Positions 25,576-35,043 of a stretch of 35,292 nt of DNA are shown one piece after another (within the stretch, counting starts at the first letter, position 1; each line of letters starts with the position of its first letter). The stretch lies in assembly GCA_017307335.1 (NCBI GenBank), contig JAFKFJ010000195.1, positions 1-35,292 of the forward strand, read 5' to 3'. The stretch comes from Alphaproteobacteria bacterium (lineage in GTDB: Bacteria > Pseudomonadota > Alphaproteobacteria > Acetobacterales > Acetobacteraceae). The notes beneath the pieces were generated by a model. It had not been told where the DNA came from, searched no databases, and saw only the letters and a list, made by a program, of their open reading frames with translations. The position numbers and the translations under genes were made by a program.

Positions 25576-26804
25576 GCCGGATCATGGAGCGCCTCGAGGC
25601 GCTGGCCGGGGACACTGACGAGCCCCAGCGGATCAGCCGCTTCTACCTCTCCCCCGCGCACCGCAAATCGGTCGAGCGGGTGAGCGGTTGGATGTGCGAG
25701 GCCGGGATGGCCGTGGCGCTGGACGCCGCCGCCACCGTTGTCGGCCGCTATGCCGCGAGCCGACCGGACGCACCGCTGCTGCTGCTCGGCTCGCATATCG
25801 ACACGGTGCGCGACGCCGGCGGCTACGACGGCACGCTCGGGGTGGTCGCGGCCATTGAGGCCGTTGCGCGCCTGAACGCGGCCGGAAGGCGGCTCCCGCT
25901 TGCGATCGAGGTGCTGGCGTTCGGCGACGAGGAAGGGGTGCGTTTCCCCGCGACCCTCGCCGGCTCGCGCGCCGTCGCCGGCTGCTTCGACCCCTCGACC
26001 CTGGCCGCCTGCGATCGCGACGGCGTGAGCATCGCCGACGCGTTGCGCGAATTCGGCTGCGATCCCGCCGCCATCCCCTCCCTCGCGCGCCCGCCGCACA
26101 GCGTGCGCGGTTACCTCGAAGTGCATATCGAGCAGGGGCCGGTGCTGCAGTCGCTCGGCCTGCCAGTGGGGCTGGTGAGCGCGATCGCCGGGGCCACCCG
26201 CGCCGAGTTCTTCGTTGAGGGCACCGCCGGCCACGCGGGTGCCACACCGATGACCCTGCGCCGCGACGCCTTCGCCGCGGCCGCCGAGATGGCGATGGCG
26301 ATCGAGGGCGCCGCCTGCGCGCGCCGCGACGTTGTGGCGACGATCGGGCAGATCGCGATCGAGCCGGGCGGCGTCAACGTCATCCCCGGCGCCGCGCGCT
26401 TCTCGCTCGACCTCCGTTCGCCCAGCGACGCCGAGCGTGACGGCGCCTTCGCCGCCATTGTCGCCGCCTGCGAGACGATCGCGCCGCGGCGCGCCGGCGG
26501 CCTGCGCGTCGCCACGCGCCACCAGTCGCCAGCGGCGCCATGCGATCCCGCGCTCGCCGCCTTCCTGGGCGAGGCCATTGCGCGTCGCGGCCTCGCCGTG
26601 CAGCGCCTGCCGAGTGGGGCAGGCCATGACGCCATGGTGTTCCCGCCGCGCATCCCGATGGCGATGCTGTTCGTGCGCTGCAAGGATGGCATCAGTCACA
26701 ACCCGGCGGAGTCGATCATGGCGTCGGATGCCGAGGTCGCGGTGGACGTGCTGCTCGACGCGCTGACGGCGATCGGCGCCGAGTGTCGGGACGTGGCGGC
26801 TTGA
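25572..26804 (+). CDS. allC: Allantoate amidohydrolase (M20 family)
   Basis: A 410-residue binuclear-metal amidohydrolase of the Zn-dependent M20 hydantoinase/carbamoylase group. Its likely reaction is allantoate to ureidoglycine, with release of ammonia and CO2. Metal ligands are visible in LGSHIDTV, GGYDGTLGV, FGDEEGVRF, YLEVHIEQGP and KDGISHNPAE. The HIEQGPVLQ and GTAGHAGATPM strings are typical of allantoate and ureidoglycolate amidohydrolases and of N-carbamoyl amino acid hydrolases; the operon context favours allantoate. The ATG overlaps the puuE stop (ATGA). Confidence 0.88.
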   Translation: MSRIMERLEALAGDTDEPQRISRFYLSPAHRKSVERVSGWMCEAGMAVALDAAATVVGRYAASRPDAPLLLLGSHIDTVRDAGGYDGTLGVVAAIEAVARLNAAGRRLPLAIEVLAFGDEEGVRFPATLAGSRAVAGCFDPSTLAACDRDGVSIADALREFGCDPAAIPSLARPPHSVRGYLEVHIEQGPVLQSLGLPVGLVSAIAGATRAEFFVEGTAGHAGATPMTLRRDAFAAAAEMAMAIEGAACARRDVVATIGQIAIEPGGVNVIPGAARFSLDLRSPSDAERDGAFAAIVAACETIAPRRAGGLRVATRHQSPAAPCDPALAAFLGEAIARRGLAVQRLPSGAGHDAMVFPPRIPMAMLFVRCKDGISHNPAESIMASDAEVAVDVLLDALTAIGAECRDVAA

Positions 26805-28015
26805 GCGCGCTCGCCGCATTCCTCGATGCCCACCGGCCGGGCATGGAGGCGTTCCTCGCCGCGCTCGTGCGCGTCCCTTCCGACAACCCGCCTGGCGACT
26901 GCGCGCCGCATGCTGCGCGCGCCGCGGACCTGCTGACCGGCCTAGGCTTCACCGTCGAGCGCCACTCGGTGCCGGAGGCGGTCGTCCGGGCGCATGGCAT
27001 GGTCTCCTGCACCAATCTCATCGTGCGGCGCCGCTTCGGGCCGGGGCCGACGATCGCGCTCAACGCGCATGGCGATGTGGTGCCGCCCGGCCTGGGCTGG
27101 AGCCACGACCCATACGGCGCCGAGGTCGTCGACGGATGGATGTACGGACGCGGCGCCGCGGTCTCGAAATCCGACTTCGCCACTTACGCCTTCGCCCTGC
27201 TGGCGCTGGAGGCCGCCGGCGCACCGCACGTAGGCACGGTCGAGCTGCACTTCACCTACGACGAGGAGACGGGCGGCGAGATCGGTCCCGCATGGCTGCT
27301 GCGCGAGGGGCTGACGCACCCCGACATGGTGATCTCCGCCGGCTTCTCCTACGCGGTGGTCACCGCGCACAACGGCTGCCTGCATATGGAAGTCACCGTC
27401 GACGGCCGCTCGGCCCACGCTGCGAAGCCCACCACCGGCGTCGATGCGCTGGAGGCGGCCACCGCCGCCCTGTCGGCCCTCTATGCCGAGCGCCACCGCC
27501 TCGCGGCACATGTGTCTTCGGTGCCGGGGGTTGGTGCGCCGCAGGTCACGGTCGGGCTGATCGCCGGCGGCATCAACACCAACGTCGTGCCGGACCGCAT
27601 CACCTTCCGCCTCGACCGGCGCATCACGCCGGACGAGGACGCCGAGGACGTGGAACGCGACCTGCGACAGCGCATTGCCGCCGCCGTCGCCGCCGTCCCC
27701 GGCGCCAGCGTCACGATGCGGCGCGTGCTGCTCGCCCGGCCGCTGGTCGAGCTGCCCGCCGCGCGGCCGCTGGTCATTGCCCTCTGCCGCAATGCGACGC
27801 GCGTCATGGGCGAGCCCGTGCCGGCGAGTGGCGTTCCGCTCTACACGGACGCGCGCCACTATGCCGCCGCCGGCATTCCCTGCGTGCTCTACGGCGCCGG
27901 GCCGCGCACCATCGAGGAAGCAAACGCGCACCGCGCCGACGAGCGCCTGCCGCTGATCGAGCTGCGCCGGGCAGCGGAAGTCGTGGCGCTGACGCTGCGT
28001 GACCTGCTGGCCTGA
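26801..28015 (+). CDS. M20-family metallohydrolase (ArgE/DapE type), role in purine breakdown unknown
   Basis: A 404-residue zinc hydrolase of a different M20 branch from AllC. Visible metal-site motifs are LNAHGDVVPPG, the HFTYDEETGG pair and the C-terminal TDARHYAAAGIPC. The dimerisation lid carries GRSAHAAKP. Relatives deacylate or decarbamoylate small amides. Its position after allC and before gcl makes it a candidate for the otherwise absent ureidoglycine or ureidoglycolate step, but this is inference. The TTG at 26801 overlaps the allC stop (TTGA) and matches the family's usual N-terminal length. A GTG at 26783 would add six residues. Confidence 0.8.
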   Translation: MSALAAFLDAHRPGMEAFLAALVRVPSDNPPGDCAPHAARAADLLTGLGFTVERHSVPEAVVRAHGMVSCTNLIVRRRFGPGPTIALNAHGDVVPPGLGWSHDPYGAEVVDGWMYGRGAAVSKSDFATYAFALLALEAAGAPHVGTVELHFTYDEETGGEIGPAWLLREGLTHPDMVISAGFSYAVVTAHNGCLHMEVTVDGRSAHAAKPTTGVDALEAATAALSALYAERHRLAAHVSSVPGVGAPQVTVGLIAGGINTNVVPDRITFRLDRRITPDEDAEDVERDLRQRIAAAVAAVPGASVTMRRVLLARPLVELPAARPLVIALCRNATRVMGEPVPASGVPLYTDARHYAAAGIPCVLYGAGPRTIEEANAHRADERLPLIELRRAAEVVALTLRDLLA

Positions 28016-28042
28016 AGCAACCGCAATCGGGAGGAGGCGGCG

Positions 28043-29818
28043 ATGAGCAGAATGCGTGCGGCCGAGGCCGCGGTTCGCGTGCTGGAGCGGGAAGGGATCA
28101 CCGCCGCATTCGGCGTGCCGGGGGCCGCGATCAATCCGGTCTATGCGGCGCTGCGCGCGCGCAACGCGATCCGCCACGTGCTTGCCCGCCATGTCGAGGG
28201 CGCCTCGCACATGGCGGAAGGCTACACGCGGGCCAGGGCCGGCAATATCGGCGTCTGCATCGGCACCTCGGGGCCGGCGGGCACCGACATGATCACCGGC
28301 CTCTACTCCGCCTGGGCGGACTCCATTCCGATCCTCTGCATCACCGGCCAGGCGCCGCGGGCGCGGCTCCACAAGGAGGATTTCCAGGCGGTCGACATCG
28401 AGTCGATCGCCAAGCCCGTGTGCAAATGGGCCGTGACGGTGCGCGAGCCGGCGCTGGTGCCGCGCGTGTTTCAGCAGGCCTTCCACGTCATGCGCTCGGG
28501 CCGCCCCGGCCCCGTGCTGGTCGACCTGCCGTTCGACGTGCAGATGGGCGAGGTGGAGTTCGACGCCGACACCTATGAGCCCTTGCCGGTCTACCGCCCG
28601 CACGCGACCCGCGCGCAGGTCGAGAAGGCGATGGCCATGCTGCAGGACGCCGAACGGCCGCTGATCGTCGCCGGCGGCGGCATCATCAATGCCGATGCGG
28701 CCGACCTGCTGGTGGCGTTCGCCGAGCTCACCGGCGTGCCGGTCATTCCGACGCTGATGGGCTGGGGCACGATCCCCGACGACCACCGGCTGATGGCCGG
28801 CATGGTCGGCCTGCAGACCAGCCACCGCTACGGCAACGCCACCCTGCTTGCGTCGGACTTCGTGCTTGGCATCGGCAACCGCTGGGCCAACCGCCATACC
28901 GGCACCGTGGAGACATACACGAAGGGCCGCAAATTCGTGCACGTGGACATCGAGCCGACGCAGATCGGCCGCGTGTTCGAGCCGGACTACGGCATCGTCT
29001 CCGACGCGCGCGCGGCACTCGACCTGTTCTGCGACGTCGCGCGGACCTGGAAGGCCGAAGGCCGGCTCAAGGACCGCGCCGGCTGGGTGGCCGAGTGCCG
29101 CGAGCGCAAGCGCACCATGCTGCGCCGGACACATTTCGCGAACGCGCCGATCAAGCCGCAGCGCGTGTATGAGGAGATGATCAAGGCCCTGCCGCGCGAG
29201 ACGACCTACGTGACGACGATTGGGCTGTCGCAGATCGCGGCGGCGCAGTTCCTGCACGTCTATCGCCCGCGCGACTGGATCAACTGCGGTCAGGCCGGGC
29301 CGCTCGGCTGGACCATCCCCGCCGCCCTCGGCGTGCGCGTCGCCGATCCGGCGCGCACGATCGTTGCGATCTCCGGCGACTACGACTTTCAGTTCCTGAT
29401 CGAGGAGCTGGCGGTCGGCGCGCAGTTCGACCTGCCGTATCTGCACATCGTCGTGAACAACGCCTATCTCGGCCTGATCCGCCAGGCGCAGCGCGGATTC
29501 GAGATAGACTACAGCGTGCAGCTCTCCTTCGCCAACTGCAACGCGCCGGAACTGGGCGGCTACGGCGTCGATCACGTGGCCGTGGCGCAGGGCCTGGGCT
29601 GCAAGGCAATCCGCGTCACCGAGCCGGACGCGATCGGGCCCGCGCTCGTGCGCGCGCGAGAACTGATGGCGCGGTTCCAAGTGCCGGTGGTGGTGGAGAT
29701 CGTGCTGGAGCGCGTGACCAACATCGCGATGGGGACCGAGATCGACAAGGTCGTCGAGTTCGAGGACCTCGCCGAGGACGCCGCCGACGCGCCAACGGCG
29801 ATCGCGCTGCTCGACTGA
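28043..29818 (+). CDS. gcl: Glyoxylate carboligase (tartronate-semialdehyde synthase)
   Basis: A 591-residue thiamine-diphosphate enzyme that joins two glyoxylates to tartronate semialdehyde and CO2, moving allantoin-derived carbon into C3 metabolism. The usual catalytic Glu of this superfamily is replaced by Val at position 51 ([16 protein letters not shown]), the exact position and residue known for E. coli Gcl. The ThDP site is seen in [14 protein letters not shown] and [16 protein letters not shown], and FAD-region features in [20 protein letters not shown] precedes the ATG. It lies 27 bases after the M20 gene and closes the plus-strand operon. Confidence 0.96.
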   Translation: MSRMRAAEAAVRVLEREGITAAFGVPGAAINPVYAALRARNAIRHVLARHVEGASHMAEGYTRARAGNIGVCIGTSGPAGTDMITGLYSAWADSIPILCITGQAPRARLHKEDFQAVDIESIAKPVCKWAVTVREPALVPRVFQQAFHVMRSGRPGPVLVDLPFDVQMGEVEFDADTYEPLPVYRPHATRAQVEKAMAMLQDAERPLIVAGGGIINADAADLLVAFAELTGVPVIPTLMGWGTIPDDHRLMAGMVGLQTSHRYGNATLLASDFVLGIGNRWANRHTGTVETYTKGRKFVHVDIEPTQIGRVFEPDYGIVSDARAALDLFCDVARTWKAEGRLKDRAGWVAECRERKRTMLRRTHFANAPIKPQRVYEEMIKALPRETTYVTTIGLSQIAAAQFLHVYRPRDWINCGQAGPLGWTIPAALGVRVADPARTIVAISGDYDFQFLIEELAVGAQFDLPYLHIVVNNAYLGLIRQAQRGFEIDYSVQLSFANCNAPELGGYGVDHVAVAQGLGCKAIRVTEPDAIGPALVRARELMARFQVPVVVEIVLERVTNIAMGTEIDKVVEFEDLAEDAADAPTAIALLD

Positions 29819-30790
29819 CCGGATCGGCTCGGCCGCCCGTCTCGCGTCGCAGCAGCGTCCGGCGCAGCCACCCGCCCGCGCCGTGGTACCGCAGCGCCGC
29901 ATGGCGCAGCGGCGCGGCGGAGGCGGGCACGAACGGGCTGCGCTGCGCCGGCGGCACTTCGCGCCGCGCAGCATCCGTGCCACGATGAACAGGCCCGCGC
30001 CGAGCCCGTACAGCGACGCCGTCATGCCGGCGAAGCAGAAGCCCAGCGCCAGCATGGTCGCGAACGTCACCCCGCCCGCGAGTAACAAGGTCAGTGCCAT
30101 CGCAAAGGCGGTGCCGATCGCGGTGACCATCACCGGCCGACGCCCGAACCGGTCGGACAGCATGCCCACCGGATACTGCACCAGCAGCCCGGCGATCATC
30201 GCGGCGGAGACGAACACGGCGACGGAGGCCGCGCCGCCTGCGGCCGCACCTCCGGGTTCGGCTGTCGCGTGACCGCCACAGGCAGCACCGCGGTCGCGAA
30301 CGCCATGCCCACCAGCACGAACAGCATCGGGCTCGCCGGCACCACGTTTTGTGCCAGCGGCCCGGCGGCACTCGCGCCCCCCGACGCGACGAGATAGGCG
30401 CCGAACGCGCATCCGCGCTTCGACGCATCCGCGCGGTAGTTCAGCCAGCTCTCGACGACGAGGAACACGTCGGAGCTGGCACAGCCGATCACCTGGCGCA
30501 GCGGCGCGACCTGCCAGGCAACGCCGCAGCATACGAGCAGCAGGGCGGTATCGACCGCCACGGCGGTGACGGCGCGAAGGCGCGTGTGCCCCACCCATCA
30601 CCACCCTATCCGCGGCCAGCGCGCCGCCGAGAAACCCAACAAAATAGGCCGAGGCGACGAGCCCGATCGCGGGCGACGACGCGTCTACCTTCAGCAGCAG
30701 CGGGATCAGCGGTGTCATGAGGCCGAGTGCGCTCTGGGCACAGACCAAGCCCAGCAGCACCGACAGAATGTGACCCAGGCGAAGCGGCAT
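29819..30790 (-). pseudogene. Decayed MFS transporter
   Basis: From the ATG at 30790 the first helices read cleanly (LGHILSVLLGLVCAQSALGL, VASAYFVGFLGGALAADRVV). A frameshift near 30595 leads to a second frame (GHTRLRAVTAVAV, VFLVVESWLNYRADASKRG, ending VTRQPNPEVRPQ). The first frame then resumes near 30230 (FVSAAMIAGLLVQYPVGMLS, DRFGRRPVMVTAIG). After SLYGLGAG the sequence jumps to GLFIVARMLR, and a further shift near 29970 gives VPPAQRSPFVPASA. The pattern matches YcaD-like MFS proteins of about 400 residues, but several helices are missing. No stop occurs before the convergent gcl end. It cannot make a working carrier. Confidence 0.75.
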
Positions 30791-30876
30791 CGTGCATCAC
30801 GCAACGGCCGCCCCGCGCGGAGCGCAGTTTTTTTCAACATGCGCGGAACGACCGTGGCGCCGCCCGCGCCCTCTGC

Positions 30877-33192
30877 CTACTCCGCCGCGCGCAACGTCGG
30901 CACGGCGTGCGTCTTCGGCCGCGCCTTGCGCCGCAGCTCCTCGATCTCCGCTGCGGCGGCGGAGGCGGTGCGCAGCAACTGCTCGCGTCCCGGCGCGTAC
31001 GGCACCGGCCCCGGCAGCGCGATCCCGTACTGCGCCGCCGCGCGCAGCGTGAACGCGGGATCGGCGAGATGCGGGCGCCCGAGGGCGACGAGATCGGCAC
31101 GGCCGGCGGCGAGGATCGTGTTCACCTGATCGGCGGTGGTGATGCTTCCGACGCACATGGTCGCAAGGCCGGCGGTGTTGCGGATCTCGTCGGCGAACGG
31201 CGTCTGGAACATCCGCCCGTAGACCGGCGCCGCATCCGGCGTCGTCTGGCCGGAGGAGACGTCGATCAGGTCGCAGCCCAGGGCCGCAAAGGCGCGCGCG
31301 ATCGCCACGGCATCCTCGCCGGTGGTGCCGCCAGCTTGCCAGTCGGTCGCCGACAGGCGCACCGACATCGGCCGTTCCACCGGCCACGCCGCGCGCATCG
31401 CGGCGAACACCCGCAGCGGAAACCGCAGCCGGTTGCCGAGACTGCCGCCATATTCGTCCTCGCGGTGGTTGGTGAGCGGCGAGAGGAAGCTGCCGAGCAG
31501 GTAGCCGTGTGCGCAATGCAGTTCCAGCATATCAAACCCGGCATGCACGCCTCGCTCGGTCGCGGTGACGAAGTCGTGCAGTACACGCGCCATGTCGTCC
31601 GGCGTCATCGCGCGCGGCAACTGACTGTCGGGATAGTAGGGTAGGGCGGATGGCGCCTCGATTGTCCATGCGCCGTGTTCCAGCGGCCGGTCGATGCCCT
31701 CCCACATCAGCTTCGTCGCGCCCTTGCGGCCGGCGTGACCGAGCTGCAGGCAGATCTTCGCGAAGCCCTGCGCGTGCACAAAGTCGACAATGCGCGTCCA
31801 CGCCGCCTCCTGCGCGTCGGTCCACATCCCCGCGCAGCCGGGTGTGATGCGCGCCTCCGGAGCGACGCACGTCATCTCGGTGAACAGCAACGCCGCACCG
31901 CCCTGCGCCCTGCTGCCGTAGTGCACTAGGTGGAAGTCGGTCGGTATGCCGTCCTGCGCCGAGTACATGCACATCGGGCTCACCACCACCCGGTTGGCGA
32001 GCACCATGCCGCGCAGCGCGAAGGGCTGGAACATCGGCGGCAGCGGCTGCGCAGCGCCGGCTTGGCGCGCGAACATCCGGTCCGCCGCATCGGCGAAATT
32101 CGGCGCACGCAGGCGCAGGTTGTCGTAGGTAATCGACTTCGCGCGCGTCATCAGCCCGAACGCGAACTGCACCGGGTCCATGGACCAGAATCGCGCGACA
32201 TGCTCGAACCACACCAGCGACACGTCCGCCGCGTGCTGGGTGCGTTCGACCTCGTCGCGGCGCGTGGCCTCGAAATGCGCCAGTGCCTCCGGCACACGGC
32301 CCCGCTGAGCGCGAAAACTCTCGAACAGCGCGATCGCATCCTCCATCGCCAGCTTGGTGCCGGCACCGATGGAGAAATGCGCGGTCGATTTGGCATCGCC
32401 GAGCAGCACGACATTGCCCATCGTCCAGCGCGCGGTGCGGATCATCGGGAAGCGTCGCCACAACGAGCGGTTGGTGAGCAGCCTGTGGCCGGCGAGATCC
32501 TCCGCGAAGACGCCCTCAAGGAACCGCGCCGATGCCGCCTCGTCCATGGCGTTGAGCCCGGCGCGCGCGAACGTTTCCGCGTCGCACTCCAGAACCCAGG
32601 TCGAATGCCCCAGCGCGTACTGATAGGCGTGGGCGATGAAGATGCCATGCGGGGTTTCGCGGAAGGAGAAGGTGAAGGCGTCGAGCGGCCGAGTGGAGCC
32701 CATCCACGCAAAGCGGTTCGGCCGCAGGTCGATGCGCGGCACAAAATGGTCGCGGTGCGCCTCGCGCACAACGGAGTTGATGCCGTCGGCCGCGACGATC
32801 AGGTCGGCGTCGGCGAACGCCTCGATGCCAGCGAACGCCTCGCCGAAGCGCAACGTCACGCCCAGCGCGCGAGCGCGCTGGTGCAACAGCATCAGCAGGG
32901 TGCGGCGCGCGCAGCCGCAGAACCCGTTGCCGCCGATGCGGTGGCGCGTGCCCTTGAAGCGGATCTCGATATCGTCCCAGTAGGCGAAGGCGCGCGTGAT
33001 GGCGCGGTAGCTCTCCGGGTCGTAGCGGGCGAAGGTCTCCAGCGTCGCGTCGGAGAACACGACGCCGAAGCCGAACGTGTCGTCCTCGCGGTTGCGCTCA
33101 TGCACGGTGATGGCGGTGGCCGGGTAGGCCTGCTTCATCAGGATCGCGAAATAGAGCCCCGCCGGGCCGCCGCCGAGCACGCTGATCCGCAT
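30877..33192 (-). CDS. Flavin monooxygenase / OYE fusion, 2-aminobenzoyl-CoA (or salicylyl-CoA) monooxygenase type
   Basis: A 771-residue two-domain protein. Residues 1 to ~380 are a class A flavoprotein monooxygenase ([20 protein letters not shown] dinucleotide fold, then [13 protein letters not shown] and [19 protein letters not shown]). Residues ~385-760 are an NADH:flavin oxidoreductase of the old yellow enzyme family ([52 protein letters not shown]). This architecture and length are known for 2-aminobenzoyl-CoA monooxygenase/reductase and the proteins annotated as salicylyl-CoA 5-hydroxylase/oxidoreductase. The role would be dearomatising an aromatic acyl-CoA; the exact substrate is not readable. 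Divergent from SDR-MarR-RidA, a common partner set. Confidence 0.87.
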   Translation of the reverse strand: MRISVLGGGPAGLYFAILMKQAYPATAITVHERNREDDTFGFGVVFSDATLETFARYDPESYRAITRAFAYWDDIEIRFKGTRHRIGGNGFCGCARRTLLMLLHQRARALGVTLRFGEAFAGIEAFADADLIVAADGINSVVREAHRDHFVPRIDLRPNRFAWMGSTRPLDAFTFSFRETPHGIFIAHAYQYALGHSTWVLECDAETFARAGLNAMDEAASARFLEGVFAEDLAGHRLLTNRSLWRRFPMIRTARWTMGNVVLLGDAKSTAHFSIGAGTKLAMEDAIALFESFRAQRGRVPEALAHFEATRRDEVERTQHAADVSLVWFEHVARFWSMDPVQFAFGLMTRAKSITYDNLRLRAPNFADAADRMFARQAGAAQPLPPMFQPFALRGMVLANRVVVSPMCMYSAQDGIPTDFHLVHYGSRAQGGAALLFTEMTCVAPEARITPGCAGMWTDAQEAAWTRIVDFVHAQGFAKICLQLGHAGRKGATKLMWEGIDRPLEHGAWTIEAPSALPYYPDSQLPRAMTPDDMARVLHDFVTATERGVHAGFDMLELHCAHGYLLGSFLSPLTNHREDEYGGSLGNRLRFPLRVFAAMRAAWPVERPMSVRLSATDWQAGGTTGEDAVAIARAFAALGCDLIDVSSGQTTPDAAPVYGRMFQTPFADEIRNTAGLATMCVGSITTADQVNTILAAGRADLVALGRPHLADPAFTLRAAAQYGIALPGPVPYAPGREQLLRTASAAAAEIEELRRKARPKTHAVPTLRAAE

Positions 33193-33216
33193 CGCCGCCT
33201 CCGGGGCCAGGCAGGT

Positions 33217-33245
33217 AGTTTACACTTGAAGGATCGGCGGGACAA
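33217..33245 (-). promoter_or_regulatory. Candidate promoter of the monooxygenase gene
   Basis: On the minus strand TTGTCC (33240-33245) and TAAACT (33217-33222) are exactly 17 bases apart, each matching four of six sigma-70 consensus positions, about 20-30 bases before the ATG at 33192. The 81-base gap is shared with the divergent SDR gene, so the MarR protein encoded next could act here. This is pattern matching only. Confidence 0.35.
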
Positions 33246-33273
33246 TGCTGCGATGCACGGAGGGAAACGAAGC

Positions 33274-34050
33274 ATGGACCCGCAGCCTGGACCAATGGGG
33301 GGGCGACACGCGCTGGTTACCGGCGGCGGCAGCGGCATCGGGGCGGCGGTGGCGCGGCGGCTAACGGCGGATGGCGCGCGGGTGACGGTGCTGGGTCGCA
33401 ATGAATCGGCGCTGGCCGCCGTCCACGCCGCTGACCACGCTGCAGGTTACGAGGTCGCGGACGTGACCGATGCCGGCGCCCTCGCCGCGGCCTTCGACCG
33501 GGCGGCCGCGGCGCGAGGGCCGGTCGGTATCCTCGTGAACAGCGCCGGCGCCGCCGAGAGCGCCGCCTTCGCCGCCACCGACCGGTCGCTCTGGGACCGC
33601 ATGCTGGCGCTCAACCTCACCGCGGTCTACGCCGCCACGCAGCGCGCGCTCCCGGGCATGCTCGCCGCGGGCTGGGGCCGTGTGATCACAATCGCGTCCA
33701 CCGCCGGGCTCACCGGCTATCCCTACGTCGCGGCCTATGTCGCGGCGAAGCACGGCGCGGTCGGCCTGATGCGCGCCCTGGCGCGGGAACTGGCGACGCG
33801 CGGCGTGACCGCCAACGCGGTATGCCCGGGCTATACGGAAACCCCGATGCTGGAAGTGAGCCTCGCCGACGTTGCCCGCCGCACCGGCCGTACGCCGGAG
33901 GCGATTCGCGCGGCCTTCCTCGCCGCCAACCCGCAGCGCCGATTCGTCATGCCCGATGAAGTGGCGGCGGTGGTTGCCTTCCTATGCGGGCCGGGCTCGG
34001 ATGCGGTCACCGGCCAGGCCATCGCGGTCGCCGGCGGGGAGGTGATGTGA
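33274..34050 (+). CDS. Short-chain dehydrogenase (3-hydroxyacyl-CoA dehydrogenase-like)
   Basis: A 258-residue NAD(P)-dependent oxidoreductase. The cofactor motif TGGGSGIG lies near residue 12, the structural NSAG follows, the catalytic Ser is in TIASTAG, and the YVAAK Tyr-Lys pair completes the active site. The C-terminus resembles 3-hydroxybutyrate or 3-hydroxyacyl-CoA dehydrogenases (NPQRRFVMPDEVAAVVAFLC, VTGQAIAVAGGEVM). Beside the aromatic acyl-CoA monooxygenase, it probably oxidises a ring-opened or hydroxylated acyl-CoA, by inference. The ATG at 33274 has GGAGGG nine bases upstream. Confidence 0.87.
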   Translation: MDPQPGPMGGRHALVTGGGSGIGAAVARRLTADGARVTVLGRNESALAAVHAADHAAGYEVADVTDAGALAAAFDRAAAARGPVGILVNSAGAAESAAFAATDRSLWDRMLALNLTAVYAATQRALPGMLAAGWGRVITIASTAGLTGYPYVAAYVAAKHGAVGLMRALARELATRGVTANAVCPGYTETPMLEVSLADVARRTGRTPEAIRAAFLAANPQRRFVMPDEVAAVVAFLCGPGSDAVTGQAIAVAGGEVM

Positions 34051-34571
34051 TGCCGTCCGTGGCGCCGCTGCTGCAGGCCGAGCCGGCGACCCCCGAATCG
34101 GCCGCCGAGTCGCCCGACGCGCACCACGCGGAGCTGCGCCTGTGGCTGCGCCTGCTCACCTGCACCACGCTGATCGAGGGCGAGGTCCGCCGCCGGCTGC
34201 GCGAGCGTTTCAGCGTCACCTTGCCGCGGTTCGACCTCATGGCTCAGCTCGACCGCGTGCCGCAGGGTCTCACGCTGGGCGAGCTGTCGCGCCGGCTGAT
34301 GGTCTCCAACGGGAATGTGACCGGCCTCGTGGAACGCCTCGCCGCCAGTGGCCATGTGCAGCGTCTGCCGCATGCTGAGGACCGGCGCGTGGTCTATGTC
34401 CGCCTCACGGACTCCGGCCGGGATGAGTTCACGGCCATGGCCCGTGCCCACGCCGACTGGATCGCGGAGCTGTTCGAGGACGTACCGGCCGCCGAGCGCG
34501 AGGCGCTGACGGCCGCTTTGGGGCGACTGAAGCGGGCGGTCCGCTCCACCGTCGCGCGGGAAGCGACATGA
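34050..34571 (+). CDS. MarR-family transcriptional regulator
   Basis: A 173-residue winged-helix repressor. It has an N-terminal ~20-residue flexible region, then a dimerisation helix (LRLWLRLLTCTTLIEGEVRR) and the DNA-binding core (LTLGELSRRLMVSNGNVTGL, VERLAASGHVQRLPHAEDRR, VVYVRLTDSGRDEF) including the DRR wing signature. MarR proteins beside aromatic acyl-CoA genes often sense the CoA thioester. The start overlaps the SDR stop by one base (TGATG) and the end overlaps the RidA-like gene by four. Confidence 0.92.
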   Translation: MPSVAPLLQAEPATPESAAESPDAHHAELRLWLRLLTCTTLIEGEVRRRLRERFSVTLPRFDLMAQLDRVPQGLTLGELSRRLMVSNGNVTGLVERLAASGHVQRLPHAEDRRVVYVRLTDSGRDEFTAMARAHADWIAELFEDVPAAEREALTAALGRLKRAVRSTVAREAT

Positions 34572-34966
34572 GCGCAGCACTCGCCGCGCTGCTTCCCGCC
34601 GGTTGGCCCCGTCCGCGCGGCTTTTCGCACGGCATGGCCGGCGTCGGGCGATTCGTCCTAATCGCCGGACAGATCGGCTGGGACACCGAGGGACGGCTCG
34701 CCGAAGGCTTCGTCGTCCAGACCGCGCAGGCCCTGCGCAACATCCTGGCGGTGCTGGCCGAGGCCGGCGGCCGGCCGGAGCATCTCGCGCGGCTCACCTG
34801 GTACGTCACCGACCTCGCCCTCTATCGCGCTGCCACCGGCGCCCTCGGCCCGGTCTGGCGCGAGCTGATGGGCAGCCACTACCCGGCGATGGCGGTGGTC
34901 GGCGTCACGGGTCTGGTGGAGCCTGGCGCGCTGGTTGAAATCGAGGCGATCGCTATAGTTCCCTGA
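34568..34966 (+). CDS. RidA-family protein lacking the canonical arginine
   Basis: A 132-residue protein of the Rid/YjgF family with the N-terminal GRFVLIAGQIGWDTEGRL and the conserved TWYVTDLALYR and ALVEIEAIAIV segments. RidA enzymes hydrolyse enamines and imines using an Arg (R105 in E. coli RidA, in a PARS/T motif). The aligned region here reads YPAMAVVGV, with Met108 in its place. It therefore probably does something other than standard imine deamination, or acts on an anthranilate-derived intermediate made by the neighbouring enzymes. The start overlaps the MarR stop (ATGA). Confidence 0.88.
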   Translation: MSAALAALLPAGWPRPRGFSHGMAGVGRFVLIAGQIGWDTEGRLAEGFVVQTAQALRNILAVLAEAGGRPEHLARLTWYVTDLALYRAATGALGPVWRELMGSHYPAMAVVGVTGLVEPGALVEIEAIAIVP

Positions 34967-35000
34967 CGGGGAAGAACTATCCCCGGGTTCCACATAGTTC
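34955..35000. repeat. ATAGTTC repeats after the RidA-like gene
   Basis: ATAGTTC (34955-34961) pairs perfectly with GAACTAT (34974-34980), with a 12-base loop that contains the RidA-like stop codon. A further direct ATAGTTC copy lies at 34994-35000. There is no T-run, so it is at best a weak terminator for the SDR operon. It could also be a protein site upstream of dnaB. Confidence 0.4.
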
Positions 35001-35043
35001 CACACACACTGATACGGGCCGAGCCGCGCTATCCTGCCCCGGC

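Noticed and set aside
26942..30790. A 1282-residue minus-strand open frame antisense to the M20 and gcl genes
   Set aside because: Only its first part is real, as pieces of the decayed MFS gene. The rest is low-complexity Arg/His/Gly-rich translation opposite well-conserved enzymes, as expected in GC-rich DNA.
30811..30834. Short GC stem (GCGC-GGA-GCGC) followed by seven T on the plus strand
   Set aside because: The stem is only four pairs, and no plus-strand gene ends there. At best it stops antisense read-through.
31930..33273. Long plus-strand open frame opposite the monooxygenase fusion, leading into the SDR
   Set aside because: The upstream part has no family resemblance and mirrors a strongly conserved gene. 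The SDR has its own ribosome binding site at 33259.
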